A stretch of 64,000 bases of DNA from Mesodorylaimus sp. YZB2_4 (GCA_030248295.1 JASANH010000427.1:388961-452960), one strand, 5' to 3'; shown: positions 46,641 through 57,705, counted from the first letter of the stretch. Numbers and translations are program-made. Notes: generated by a model not told the origin, from the letters alone.

Positions 46641-47204
46641 TGATGCACTTAACTGCGTATTTTTCGACGATACGTAGCTGACTCTGGTCCCTGAACTAGG
46701 CCGAGGTATCCTACTAATGTAGGTTCATCATCACTAACTCGTTTTAGACATGCTGTGTCTGCACCGAAGTTCGGTGACTTGTGAGTTTTAACTGTAATGG
46801 TTTAGTGTTTGCGTCTCTTACCTCCAGAGATTGCATTCGCGTTTAGATACGAGTAAAGTAGAAATATGAGTATGAGTTTACTGTAAATACGTCTGTCATT
46901 AGCCAACACTTCAAATAGTGATGAAACGAGTAAGAGAGATCCTCGCTCGCATGAACATATTAACTGATATGGGGCTAGTTTTGTTCAAAAACATTTCAAA
47001 TTTTTCATATTGTTTGCTCGATCTCTCTTTTGCGGGAAGTCCAGAAAGTCGTGCAGCAGCTTCAAAAATTCATCTAAATAATGGATGCCGTATGAATGCC
47101 GTCTGCCATGGGGCTAGAGAATTTGTATTAGAGCAAGAGTTCTGGCAGCCAAGTCTCCGCGGAGTTTATGGTTCTTGTTACCCAGCTTTTCCTGGACATT
47201 TTTA
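46641..47204. other. Intergenic
   Basis: No supported feature. Confidence 0.4.
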
Positions 47205-47340
47205 TTGATTTGGGCCAATTAATTGGGTGTTCTTTAGCGAATAGATAGGCTTCTACACGAGACGCGTAAATAGCGCTGTACCTAGCCATATTGCTCTTCA
47301 TCTGAAAAGTGAAGACCAACAATTTTTTACTTCACTCTTT
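47205..47340 (+). promoter_or_regulatory. Class II upstream block of lectin-PAN copy F (diverged)
   Basis: TTGATTTGGGCCAATTAATT and GAAGACCAACAATTTTTTAC match the other class II blocks. It lies 240-375 bp upstream of the ATG at 47581. Confidence 0.4.
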
Positions 47341-47580
47341 TCAATACGTGAATTATAAGTTGACGCACAAAGAAGCATTATCTGCCATAGCTGAAAAGGG
47401 CAAAATACAGGTCAAACTGAACTTGTGACAGATCGAGAACCAGCTAAGCGACAAATTCCACGAATTAACTCCGCCAATTTGCTTCTATCGATAATTTGTC
47501 AATTTACTTTTGTCCACCTTTTGTTGCCGAAGGCACACTATCAGCAGCATTCCTCGCCCACGGTAGACTAGTCTCTGGTG

Positions 47581-48556
47581 ATGGCTAAAATAATGGATGC
47601 GATCGGAAGACGTCTGACTTTTTTTTGTTCAAGCTGTTTTCTTTTGGATATGGCAATCGCACAAAGTAAGCGAGCCGCATAACTTTTATTTCTTGGATAT
47701 TTTTTAACTTTTCCAGATTTTCAATGCAACGCAACAGCGTGCGAGGATATGGAAGGTATTCGAGATGGTTCAAGGTGTTTTTTCCTCACAAAAACAACAG
47801 CTAGCTGGGAAACAGCCTGGGTAGAATGTAAAAAAGCAGGAGCAATTTTCGGTCAAATCCATACGAACAGCGAGTATAAAAAAATATTGAATCTCAGCGT
47901 AAATCTGTATATTCGTTCAGTGATAATCGAACAAAGTTCTTGTCAAAAATAATTGTTTTCAGAAAGCGGCCAATATAAGTATGTTTTATTTGGCACTTGC
48001 GCGACAGATCAACATCACTGGCCAGCCATGTTCAGTGACAAACGAGACTACATTTTGGTATGATTCGATGTCAAGCCCGAATTCACAATTAAAAGCTAGC
48101 AATACTTGGCTCAGACATCATATGTGTGGCGATTCGGATACTGGTGGTGAATATTGCATGACCCTGAAATCGCCCAACCGAATTAATGATGTAAAGTGCA
48201 GCTCATTTTTTAGAGCATTATGCCAAGTTTCAAGTAAGATATGTATTTTTGTGCGAAAAAGGGATCGCGCGACAAAGTGATTTTCTCTTTAGTCGATGAA
48301 GAAGATTATGTCAAGACCAATGTGTGCATGAAAGAAACCCCAATCGAGACTATTCTTTCCAAACTGCCGCACGATTGCGCTGAAACATGTTGGAAGAGAG
48401 CTGTGTCGCAGCTTCAATTTTATCCAGGATATAAGAAGTTCCGGGACCTTTTGTGAATTGATCTTATTCTCAGTGTTGGATGTCTGTCCGCATTGTCCGA
48501 AGGCAGTTACAGCCCCGGCTGATGGCAGCTGTGCGCACTACAACTACGTGCCATAG
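47581..48556 (+). CDS. Lectin-PAN copy F: complete except for a 2-nt deletion in the PAN exon
   Basis: Predicted exons are 47581-47665, 47717-47898, 47963-48233 and 48293-48556. Exon 1 encodes a signal peptide (MAKIMDAIGRRLTFF... ending AIAQ; a second ATG at 47593 is possible). The lectin-like domain is intact: DGSRCFFL, WETAWVEC, AIFGQIHT, GQPCSVTNETTFWYD, NTWLRHHMCG, GGEYCMT, INDVKC and ALCQV. In exon 4, after CAETCWKRA, two nucleotides are missing relative to copies B, C and E (264 versus 266 nt), destroying the WCRSF motif frame and giving a stop soon after. Downstream of the lesion the PAN frame is otherwise open to the usual AHYNYVP and TAG at 48556. That suggests a very recent mutation or a sequence error. 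Confidence 0.75.
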
Positions 48557-49499
48557 CAGTTGTGCTTAAGACCCTGCAATGCCGCACACCCTCTAAAGCT
48601 TTCACAAGTACCGTATTAGCCGAAATTAGGGAAGTAAGCCTTGGAAAATAATCGTGATGATTAAAAACACTTGTCTACGTGATTTATTTTGGTGTCAACG
48701 ATTTGTTATCACAAAGAGAAACGAAAGGTAGCTGAGACAACTGCTGGTTCGATCGCAAATAAAAGCATATTCTGTCGTCCTTAAAAAGCTCCAAGTGGCT
48801 GTAGGTGAGATAGATCAGCTTGAATTTTGGTCCAAACGTAGATTATTGCCGCATCTTTGCAATCTTGCTGTGGTTTATCAGCTCTCCCTCCTTTGGTTAG
48901 TGCCAAACGAGAGGGTTTTCAGAGCTAGTCCCATGTTTAAATAGTCAGCGTAATTAAAATATAAAGAAAAGGGTTTCACCTGGCTCAGTAGTGGCGCATT
49001 AGCGCACGAATTTAGATAAAACCTCTTTTCACCACTAGAGGCACGGGCCACTGGTGGGCCTTCATATACGGATCCTTGTATGAGGTTATTATTAGTGTGT
49101 CCTACTAGTCTAATGTTCATCGGGCTCAGTCGGGAGTAATCTAGCGGCCCCTAACCATGAGTAAAAACTTCACGTCGCATATGTGGCCAGTCAAAACCGT
49201 GCGATCCACTAGTGGCCCGCTTTTCAACGAGCGAGCTTAGCTCGCTCTTGTTATAATATTCGTGTTTATCACCTATGCTTCAATTGTGTATTTTTTTCCA
49301 TGATTAATAATGCCGCTTGCTCATTTTTCACTTTCATTTTTAAAATTCACTATTTTAAAATTTCACTTACTTCCACCATTCACATTCTAAGAGTAAGATT
49401 CTTAAAGTATGTGTTTTACGGTGTGGTATGAGTTCCTTTTATGTTCTATAGAAGGCTTCGGGTATTAAAGAGCACTAGGTTTATGGCGAATATCAGTGT
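48557..49499. other. Intergenic
   Basis: No gene or repeat is supported. Confidence 0.4.
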
Positions 49500-50180
49500 G
49501 GAAGTACTTATGTGAAACTATATTTTACCCATTTTGAACAATGCTCGACTATCTTTTCATTGTTTTCTGGGCGTAAGCGTAAGCTTAAGCTCGAGCCCAA
49601 GCTTAAGCTCGAGCCCAAGCCTAGGCTTGAGCCGAACCATATTTTACTCATCTGAAACCACCGTTCACTTTTTTCGCGCATCTGGAACCATATTTCAGTA
49701 ATCTGGAACCACATTTTACCACATTAGGCTTATCTGGAACTTTATTTCACCACTTTTTGCGAATCCGAAACTATATTTTACCCATCCGCAACCATATATC
49801 ACTCATCTGAAACCAAATTCTACCACGTTTAGGTTATCTGGAACAATATTTCACCTATCCAAAACCATATTATACGTTTTTCGTGCATCTGGAACCATAT
49901 TTTATCTTTTCCGTGCATCTGGAGCCATATTTTACTTATCTGAAACCATATTTCACTACATTTAGCTTATCTGTAACGGTATTTTACTCCTTTTTGCGCA
50001 TTTGAAACAATAGTTTTTACCACTTTTTAGCCTATCTGGAACCATATCTTACCCATCTGGAACCATATTTTACCACATTCTAGCTTATCTGAAACCATAT
50101 TTTACCTTTTTCTTCGCGCATCTGAAGCCACATTTAACCCGTCTGAAACCAGGTTTTACTAATCTGAAATCATATTCAGG
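49500..50180 (+). repeat. Degenerate minisatellite: ATCTGGAACCATATTTTACC units
   Basis: About 20 imperfect units of roughly 20-45 bp, many followed by TTTTTCGCGCATCTG or ACATTTAGCTTATCTG. Near its left end (49571-49635) is an embedded short array of AAGCTTAAGCTCGAGCCC. The same core unit occurs at 4200-4430. Confidence 0.8.
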
Positions 50181-50531
50181 CTCTATACTCGGCTGTTTGC
50201 TGTTCAGATTCATAACCGCATACGAAATGCGACACAGAATAGCACTAAAATAAACAAGTTTAGAGCAATATTTAAACGGTTTTTTGGCTTCCACTTTTAA
50301 GTAGAATTGCTAATCTAGATTTTTGCCTTTTTTGTACATCAAATGTGGAACCGCGTATTTAGCTCTTTGTATGCAACTGTTCCTGTATATCATCGCAAGA
50401 CTCAGAATTGTGTACAGTATGTACATTCGCTATTGAACAAGCGTTCATGGAAATAAGGAAATGCACTTCCCACACCCATGTACATTAATAATTACATCGC
50501 TTCATCACGATCCAGATCCTCTAGCGACATT

Positions 50532-51060
50532 TCAATCTTCTTCATTTTCAGAGGGCACGTTTGGCATGCAAATAAAACACGGGCACTTGTTTATCCATTC
50601 GAATTTAAAGTTTTTGCTCGAACCATAATTCCATAAGAGCTGCGTACCGCCGCTAATTTGAAGCTTGGCTACGAAGACAACGGCTTCGACGACTTCACTG
50701 GTCGTTGTATTTGTCAACTTCATGTATTTAGGTTTGAGATTACAATGGCGATTATTCGGAGAATGATTTATCAAATGCCCAAAACTGTTCTTATCTTGTT
50801 GGTAAGCGCAAATAAGAGCTCTTTTGTCTGGAATCTCGAAAGCGTACGCGGCCACTCGATTGAACTAGTCTGGATTTTTAAGCCGAAGCTTTTCCATTTC
50901 TTTCCGATGCATCTTCAATTTCTTCCATTCTCCATGGTAGTCGCAGACCACCTGTCCTTTAGCGATGTCCATCGTAAAGAAGACGGCACCGCCGAGATTA
51001 TTCGGTAAATCGTGCCCAATCTCTAAGCCAGCTTTGCGATTTTATAAGTTCGATCAATTC
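50532..51060 (-). pseudogene. SET-domain (KMT5A-like) segment of the YR-SET element
   Basis: Read on the minus strand from about 51057, the frame GHDLPNNLGGAVFF...IAKGQVVCDYHGEW leads into AYAFEIPDKRA, FGHLINHS, NLKP, VVFVAKLQISGGTQLLWNYG and a C-terminal CPCFIC. This is the order of SET-domain motifs, closest in style to KMT5A (H4K20 methyltransferase): GxG-type start, DYHG, the NHS cofactor motif and a terminal YG. One TAG interrupts it after KNPD (near 50856). A frame change separates it from the coiled-coil segment upstream. It may be a fusion partner of the recombinase or a separate element-encoded gene. Confidence 0.72.
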
Positions 51061-51510
51061 ATCTTTAGTGTATTGCTTCAAAAGCATCTCGAAATTAGAA
51101 AATCCCATCAATTTGTTTTCGAACTTATCCCACGCTGCACGCAATTTTGGCTTGAATCGATGAATTTGGATGGCCCACTTTCTGTCAGCCGCAATCGATT
51201 CCGCTGTCTGCAAGGCGTCATAAAATTCGTCGATCACGCCACGCTCTGCCATTTCCATGATCGCTTTAATCAAGGCTTCATAGCGCTTTCGTTTCAATTG
51301 GTTCCTTAAATGGTCACGACAGGCTTTTATCCATTTGCCCCTGTTCTGAGCGGGCAAATCTCGGCGGCCATTTTTCCGATATCTGTCGACAGTGGCAGTT
51401 CGTAATCCGTTATATCGATAGGGTAAATCTGCTCCAATTTCTTGAACATTCGTTCCTCCAACGTTTTTTGTTGCCTCGTCTCTAATTCCTCGGCTTCCTG
51501 CATCAAAATT
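50998..51510 (-). pseudogene. Helical linker of the YR-SET element
   Basis: Two minus-strand frames (EELETRQQKTLEERMFKKLE, then NRGKWIKACRDHLRNQLKRK... to DELIELIKSQ), separated by one frame change near 51355. Charged and helical, with no recognised domain. It sits between the poly-Gln tract and the SET domain. Confidence 0.6.
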
Positions 51511-51518
51511 GCCGAATC

Positions 51519-52280
51519 TTACGTGGCTTGAGCTGTATCCATAGTGCTGGCAGCGTCCACTATCGGCTCATCCGCTTGCTGTTGGAGCTGTTGTTGCTGT
51601 TGCTGTTGCTGCGCAGCTTCCAATTTCTCCAAACGCTTCAGACCGGCGTATGCGGCAGTGATTTGCTGCGGGCGTGGATGCTCATAAGTTCGCCTGGCTT
51701 CGTTGGCGGAGTGGCCAGCCAACTCAGCAACCGCTCTGGCTTTAGCCGAGTCGGAAGCGAAATGCGTCTTGACTGCCGTGGCGACGATATGCCGAGCTTG
51801 CGTTGAATTAAAAACTTTGCCCGCGCCCTAGCTACTTTAGAATTTTTTCACTTCACGAGTGGCATTCGTGTAGGCGTTCTTGTTTCGATAGGTCAGGAAA
51901 AATGGCGCTATCGGCTTTTTCATGTCTTTTTCACGCGCATGTCCAGCGATTAGACGTGTTCGAAAATTTTTCTCGTGGAAATCAAACGCTTTCGCTTCGG
52001 CCAAATCCAGTTGCACTTGCTTAATGGCGCGAACACTTGCGGTCTTGTGCTGGCTGATGTCGAAATTCACTAAGTTAGGATTGGTCGGATTTACTTGGCG
52101 TGATTTCCATTCGCCCAATCTCAAATTTATTGCAACCTTCGGACGATCGGCGTGATGAATTGATGGAATCGTCATACAATACCTGACGATGAATTGGTAA
52201 TCCTTTAAATCCAGCACTGTAGGATCGCTCAGAATCGAGCGTTGAACTCTGTCTAACTCGTTCTTGACTCGCTCGTTGTC
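51519..52280 (-). pseudogene. Tyrosine recombinase catalytic domain, two in-frame stops
   Basis: On the minus strand, DRVQRSILSDPTVLDLKDYQ precedes HHADRPKVAINLRLGEW (candidate first catalytic Arg). Then come TQARHIVATAV (box II Arg; the usual His is Gln), AGHSANEARRTYEHP (His and the nucleophilic Tyr), and LKRLEKLEAA with a poly-Gln tract encoded at about 51570-51615. TAA and TAG codons near 51828-51839 split the domain in the same frame, and a TAA (51519) ends the poly-Gln part. Tyrosine recombinases of this type move Crypton and DIRS elements by strand exchange in the nucleus. The catalytic motif order is convincing; activity of this copy is not. Confidence 0.75.
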
Positions 52281-52367
52281 ACAACACTGCGGACACGATT
52301 GAAAGCATCGGGCTTAGGATTCCGGAATTCTTTGACGATCTTTTCTCTCTTGCGCTCTTTGATCTTT

Positions 52368-53460
52368 TCAGTCGTTGCGCTTTAAGCCGACTTTGAGTTG
52401 GTCATGACAGCCTCCAGCTGATGATTCTCCTCCAATGATGGCGTGGAATCGTGATCGAAGTGATGGATCGGATGGACGGAGTGATGGAATCGTGGCGACG
52501 ATGTACTTGATCAGGAAATGTGCCCACTTTTCATAATTACGAATGGTTTCGCCTTCCACTTTGCATTGGTTCAAGCGACGAAAAAATCGCCGCACAAGTC
52601 GTTGCGTGACCACGGAGATCACCATCTTGGTGCGATTGATTCGATACAGCTTCAGGCTGGCTTGTTTAAAAAAAAAGCACAGCAATCGAATAATATTCTC
52701 CAACAGTTGTGGGCTGGGAGCGCCTTTGACTTCGAAGATATGTGCCGCCACTTTGATTGCGAACTTGTTGTCGTTATTGAAACGATTATAAAGACCTTCC
52801 TCTTGAAGACGGCGCCGAGTTCCTTCGTCAAATGATGTAGCCAGCTGCCGATCGGTAAAACATGGATCTTTGGTTTTTTGATTTTCGCAGCCAGCTCAGC
52901 ATCACTGACGTCAGTGTTATCGTCTTCCTCACTCGAAATAACACGCTGACGTTTCCTTCTTGGCGATTGATCTCGCTCGCCTTCCTGCATCATTCTTGTG
53001 GTGATCAAGGTGACGGTTCTTGGCTTGAATTCGCCAGCTGTCACAATATGGCCCATCGTTTCCAGCCATCTTTCCGTGCAGTTGAACCGTTCAGTCGGAT
53101 CTTCGATGTTAACCGACTGTTGCAATTCGCCGTGCTTCACAAGAATATTCTTTTGGATCTTCATAGCCATTTTTTCGACTTTTTCTTGCACGGGGTTCCG
53201 TTTTTCCTTTGGCCAAACGCTTGTCGCACGTTGTTAAATGACGAGGCAACCGATTTTGTTCTTCTGAAGCAGTACGGGCAGATATAAAGATAGCGATTAC
53301 GCCGAGTTGCCAACTGATCAGATCGCTCGCTCAACTCATCAACGTCGTGACCTTCCTGGTTATTGCCTGATCTTTGTCTGGGCATCCTACGAAGAAACAA
53401 CACGTGAGAAGTGTTACGATCGATGTTCTTATAAGGAGATGGCGCATCAGCATGCTGCAT
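52368..53460 (-). pseudogene. N-terminal region of the YR-SET element protein
   Basis: Three overlapping minus-strand frames joined by frame changes near 53190 and 52800. The first has basic MPRQRSG..., YICPYCFRRTKSVASSFNNV (zinc-finger-like CxxC). The second has CTERWLETMGHIVTAGEFKP and an acidic EEDDNTD stretch. The third has GLYNRFNNDNKFAIKVAAHI leading to VVTQRLVRRFFRRLNQC. It resembles the N-terminal DNA-binding half of recombinase proteins only in general character. Confidence 0.5.
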
Positions 53461-55473
53461 GCGAGCTGCATCCTACTGAATGCTACAAAAGCGCAAGGAG
53501 CGCAAAATGCGCGAAAACTTGATGCACAACAGCGGGAAGTGGGTTCAAAAACCCCATCATGAACTAGGTTGGCATCACCCAAACACAAGAAAAAATACAC
53601 CCACCTTATTTTCTTTTTTTTCGACTAAACCGATAATTTTTCTAAATTAAAGGGGGAGATCGCCCCGTAATAATTACTATAGACAGTCAGGCGTTTTTTG
53701 AACCCACACAGACCTATAACCTGAAAATGTAACAGCTTTGAGTGAATATTCAAAACCAAGATTGGGCTACAGATCAGTAAAGGAAGATTGAATTGGGCCT
53801 CTTTTAAAGAGGGATGAAGTCTTGAGTCGCAAGCTCAGGTCGGCATTGCGGGTGGCTCAGAGACAGAGAAGCCAATCAACATCACAGCTCTAGGGTTGCA
53901 GGATTTGGGGGGGGGGGGGGGTTGCAAGAAACTGCAAGCGAGGAGAGTTTCGATTTCCATTGGTGTGTGTGATGATAGCCTTGTGTCATCACTGCAGTAA
54001 ATCGAATGATGATAAGAAACATTGCGGGTAAGAAGAGTCTGTACTTTGTTTTTAGTGAGAGCCTCATGTCATCACTGCACAAACGATGAGAAGAAACTAC
54101 AGGCACGAGGAGCTTCAATTTGTGTTTCCATGTTGGAAGAAGTGGCAGCATGATGCATGCGAATCATGTGGTGCAGCTGATAGCTGTTTGCAAGTTTTGC
54201 TCTAAAAGTGCATCCGAGTTATGTCCTACTGCTGACGGCTGCTCGCAAGTTATACCCTAAAGGTGCATCATTAGGCGCGGGAAGCCTATGCGAAAGAACT
54301 AGGAAAGGCGCGCGCTACTAGGAAAAGATTCGAATGCGCAGATGGTCTGCGTAGCCCTGGTAAAAGACGAAGTTCTCCAATCAAAACATACCAACTGCGA
54401 TGAAACCCCTCTCATCCTATCAAACTCTATGCGCGCATTGCATCGAGTTTGCAAGAAAGTGATTCACTCACACAAAAAATCCTTTTAACGAGCCAAAACT
54501 CTCCAGAATGAAACTTCCAACAAACGAAACGTCTCCAAATCGAACAAAACCACAGGTCAAACCACAACCCTGAAAAAAACAATTTTGTGTCGTGCTCTGG
54601 CTACTGCAAAGTGCAGTTCTAGGTACTCGCGCCTTTCTTAGTAATTATTGCGAATTGCAAATTCTAGGTGACAACTCTCCTGGTGGACGAGAAATGGCCA
54701 TGTGTCCAAGCACCTAACCTTAAAGGTATCGTTCATTGTGGAGCGACCAGTTTCAGTTTTTAATGATTTTGATGGTCCTGAGGGAAAGAACCACGGCGAA
54801 TCTAACAAAGTCAATCATTTTTATCGATATAGAGCCCCTAATTGACCAGCGGTCACTCTTTTTACAAATCCGAGTCCCGATTCTTATTGCAATGCGAAAT
54901 CGAATTAGGCCAGTGTTCCAGTATGCAGCAAAAGGTAGGCAGCTCGACTGTCTTTTTTTGAAGTGACTGATGGATGGACGTACATAACGAGGAGCAATTC
55001 GCAGCGTTGCAATTCACACCCACTGGCAAAGCCCTCGCCAGAATCACTTAATCCTCTCCAAGCAGTAGTCAAATAAACAATCGTTCTCAAAAGAGAGCTG
55101 CCCAGGTCGATCCCACTGAAAATGCCGACCACAATAGCATGCTCGTGCCGCAATGGCCAATGCATGCCCTCCCACCTCCTACGGCAATGAATGCCCTTGA
55201 CGCAATGGCTTCCTCGGTCGACGTCAAGCAATAGTGAACAATCGTCCTCGAATATTCCTGCAATTGAGCGATGCTCAACGACCACAGCTGCTCCTACTAC
55301 AACTACTAGCTCCGTCAAATCTCAGCTGATAGCTGCAGTAAAATCCGACGAATGTAGTCCCTCCCCCAAGATCTTAATCACGAGTCCAATAGAATGGGAA
55401 ACGTGGGAAAATGGCTGATGGCCTGGGCAAATCGGCGACGGACTTACTAAACTGCTGTCGAAGACTGGTTCCC
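53461..55473. other. Intergenic
   Basis: No supported gene. It contains a G15 run (53907-53921), with two imperfect copies of a GTGTCATCACTGCA... stretch around 53970-54080. Short open frames on both strands at 54905-55418 have no recognisable content. Confidence 0.4.
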
Positions 55474-55481
55474 ATTCCAAG

Positions 55482-56684
55482 TAGCGTTGATACAGTTTTG
55501 GAAAAAAGATTCAGTTTCAGTTTCAGTCACAGTTAACTGGATCTCAAAAGATTCAGTTAACTGAATTCAACTGAATGATTTAGTTTTTCCTTAATAAGCA
55601 TTTCGCATCAAGATGTGAACACTTGACCAAAACATCTCCACTTTCCTTCATGAAAATAACTACTCTTCCGCATTGCAGACTTTAAACAGCTCACAAGGCG
55701 CAGTAAAGACCAAAGTCAACACCAGAGGGTACTTTACGAGCACAGCGATGCACGACCATGTCTCAACAGTCCACCAACCAACAAATCCGCAGACAGACCA
55801 AGCACCTGAACCCTGTAACCGTTCTAATTCTAATGCCACAGCTCATGATTGTGATTTCTGGTCCAAAAAAAGCTCTGCGCAAAATATTTAGCTCGTTTGG
55901 GGAACTACTCAGCTGAGGTCAGCGGCCGAAGTCCTACAAATTTTTGGAAACATTGTCGCTTCGTCGAGTCTTCTGTGCAAAAAATTCAGAACCAGAAGCC
56001 TGGAAGAAGGAACCAAGGCCCATAACAGCGGGTTCAGAAGAGCCCTGAGAGTCTTTCTCAACTTTCTGTCGCCTCGCACACGAATTCAAAAAACCCCCAA
56101 GATTTTAGGACCTGACCGCTTCTGACGGTAAGATGAAGTAAGCATGTCGTTCAACATACTGGTTGGCAAACCTTTCTAAGATCAAGAAGATGTAGCTTTA
56201 AAATGTTTGCAATAAAATGATTGAAATTGAAGAAACCCTTCTCCATAAACTGTAGTTACTTTTTATTTTATGATGCTGTACCGACTGCTTTTCATCTTGG
56301 ACCTCGCCTAGCTTATAACTCTTTCAGTCGGCGCTAGCCTGCAGGAAATGATGAAACACTACAATATTCGTGAAGATTTTGCAACGTCTCTCTACATTTG
56401 GACCAGAACTCGAATGTATCGATTTGTTTTCGATAATTAGCGTTTTAAGGAAAACAAAATACACCTCCAGCTCGCGATTAAGATGATTCGAACCAGAAAT
56501 TTGTCTAGCTGCGTTTCGTGTCTCTTTGAGATCTGCACGAACATCCGCAAACAGATTACTAATTTTGCAACAGCATAGTAACTCGAAAACTGAATTTAAC
56601 TGACTCTAAAAAGATTCAGTTACAGTTAAATTCAGTTTTGGCGAGGAGATTCAGTTTCAGTTTCAGTTAACTGTAACAACGCTA
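55482..56684. mobile_element. hAT-like non-autonomous element (1203 bp, 8-bp TSD)
   Basis: Flanked by a perfect 8-bp duplication ATTCCAAG (55474-55481 and 56685-56692). Ends are TAGCGTTGATACAG and, inverted, TAGCGTTGTTACAG. Subterminal regions on both sides are packed with CAGTTTCAGTTAACTGAA-type words, as expected for hAT transposase-binding repeats. The interior has no transposase ORF. Confidence 0.85.
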
Positions 56685-56773
56685 ATTCCAAGAGCCGGCT
56701 TACTAAGCTGCCGTCCTCAGCCAGAACAGCTGGAAGCAGGAAGCCGAATACCCAATATGATTGGGCTGTGTGA

Positions 56774-57698
56774 TACTGTAAGACGGAATATGTTCGCGGC
56801 GGAAAAATTTCGCGGGTCCCCCTAATATGGTTTTTTCGCGGAGGAAAATTTTCGCGGACAAGCCCTAAACACCTGCTGAACCGTTTTACAACAGTTTTTG
56901 TTCCGTACATCGTTCCGTCACAGACATCTTTACTTTTCACTTTACATCAAGAAACGTTTTCTAATCCAAGCATTTTTAACCGCGTCCATAATACCAGTTT
57001 TCACCCAACCGACAGTTTTGATCATGGCTATACTATATGTGATAAATCACTGGCTCGCACCGAAGCGGGCGCCCCCTAACGGTATGAATCAGTCAGCGTT
57101 GCCGGCATTCTCCATGAAAGCCCGGAAAGGAATGATATCAAATCAACAGTGCCAAGAGGCATGAAATCAGTCAAATGTGGACAATTTGAACTGTCATCAC
57201 GTTTGGGCGAAAACATCGTTATTTTGAATTTGCCGCCAATCAGGTTCGAAGGCATACTGTGCACAGCTGCGCAACATAGTCAGCTTGCCGCATCCTAGCA
57301 GACGAGATCGATAAGAACCTGATTGGCGGCAAATTCAAAATAACGATGTTTTCGCCCAAACGTGATGGCAGTTCAAATTGTCCACATTTGACTGATTTCA
57401 TGCCTCTTGGCACTGTTCATTTGATATCATTCCTTTCCGGGCTTTCATGGAGAATGCCGGCAACGCTGACTGATTCATACCGTTAGGGGGCGCCCGCTTC
57501 GGTGCGAGCCAGTGATTTATCACATATAGTATAGCCATGGTTTTGCTGCTCATATCATTACGCTCAGCTGCTTAATGCATTACGCGCCAAATTCAAATTT
57601 TGTGTGTACAACTTCGCGGAGAAAAATTTTCGCGGAAAATTAAAAACCGCGAAAACCGCAAACTTTTTCCGCCGCGAATAATTTTCCGGTTTACAGTA
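56774..57698. mobile_element. TA-flanked TIR element containing a large foldback
   Basis: Ends TACTGTAA...TTACAGTA with about 40-bp inverted repeats rich in TTCGCGGCGGAAAAA, giving a TA target duplication typical of Tc1/mariner-type MITEs. The centre is an inverted repeat with two 225-bp arms. No transposase ORF is seen; the open frames inside are mirror images created by the palindrome. Confidence 0.8.
57023..57539. repeat. Inverted repeat: 225-bp arms, 67-bp spacer
   Basis: Arms are 57023-57247 and 57315-57539, from CATGGCTATACTATATGTG to CCGCCAATCAGGTTC and back. Only a few mismatches were seen (e.g. CTGTCATCACG versus CTGCCATCACG), so it would form a near-perfect hairpin. Confidence 0.85.
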
Positions 57699-57705
57699 AT
57701 TAGTG

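Larger units (their letters stand above)
50532..53460 (-). mobile_element. Decayed tyrosine-recombinase + SET-domain element
   Basis: Consecutive minus-strand frames, broken by a few stops and frame changes, read in order: zinc-finger-like N-terminus (CPYC), acidic/basic linker, helical DNA-binding-like region, tyrosine recombinase catalytic domain, poly-Gln coiled coil, then SET domain. All lie on one strand with small breaks, so they probably derive from one or two long ORFs. No reverse transcriptase or terminal repeats were recognised; the limits are those of the ORFs. The absence of RT argues for a Crypton-like DNA element over DIRS. Confidence 0.7.

Noticed and set aside
51570..51615. 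Poly-Gln tract as a separate microsatellite feature
   Set aside because: It is an in-frame mixed CAA/CAG run inside the recombinase coiled coil and is described there.
54905..55418. Opposed 137- and 75-codon frames
   Set aside because: Overlapping frames on both strands with no motif; probably chance.
56898..57264. Open frames in the foldback arms
   Set aside because: Mirror-image frames created by the inverted repeat, with no recognised domain.
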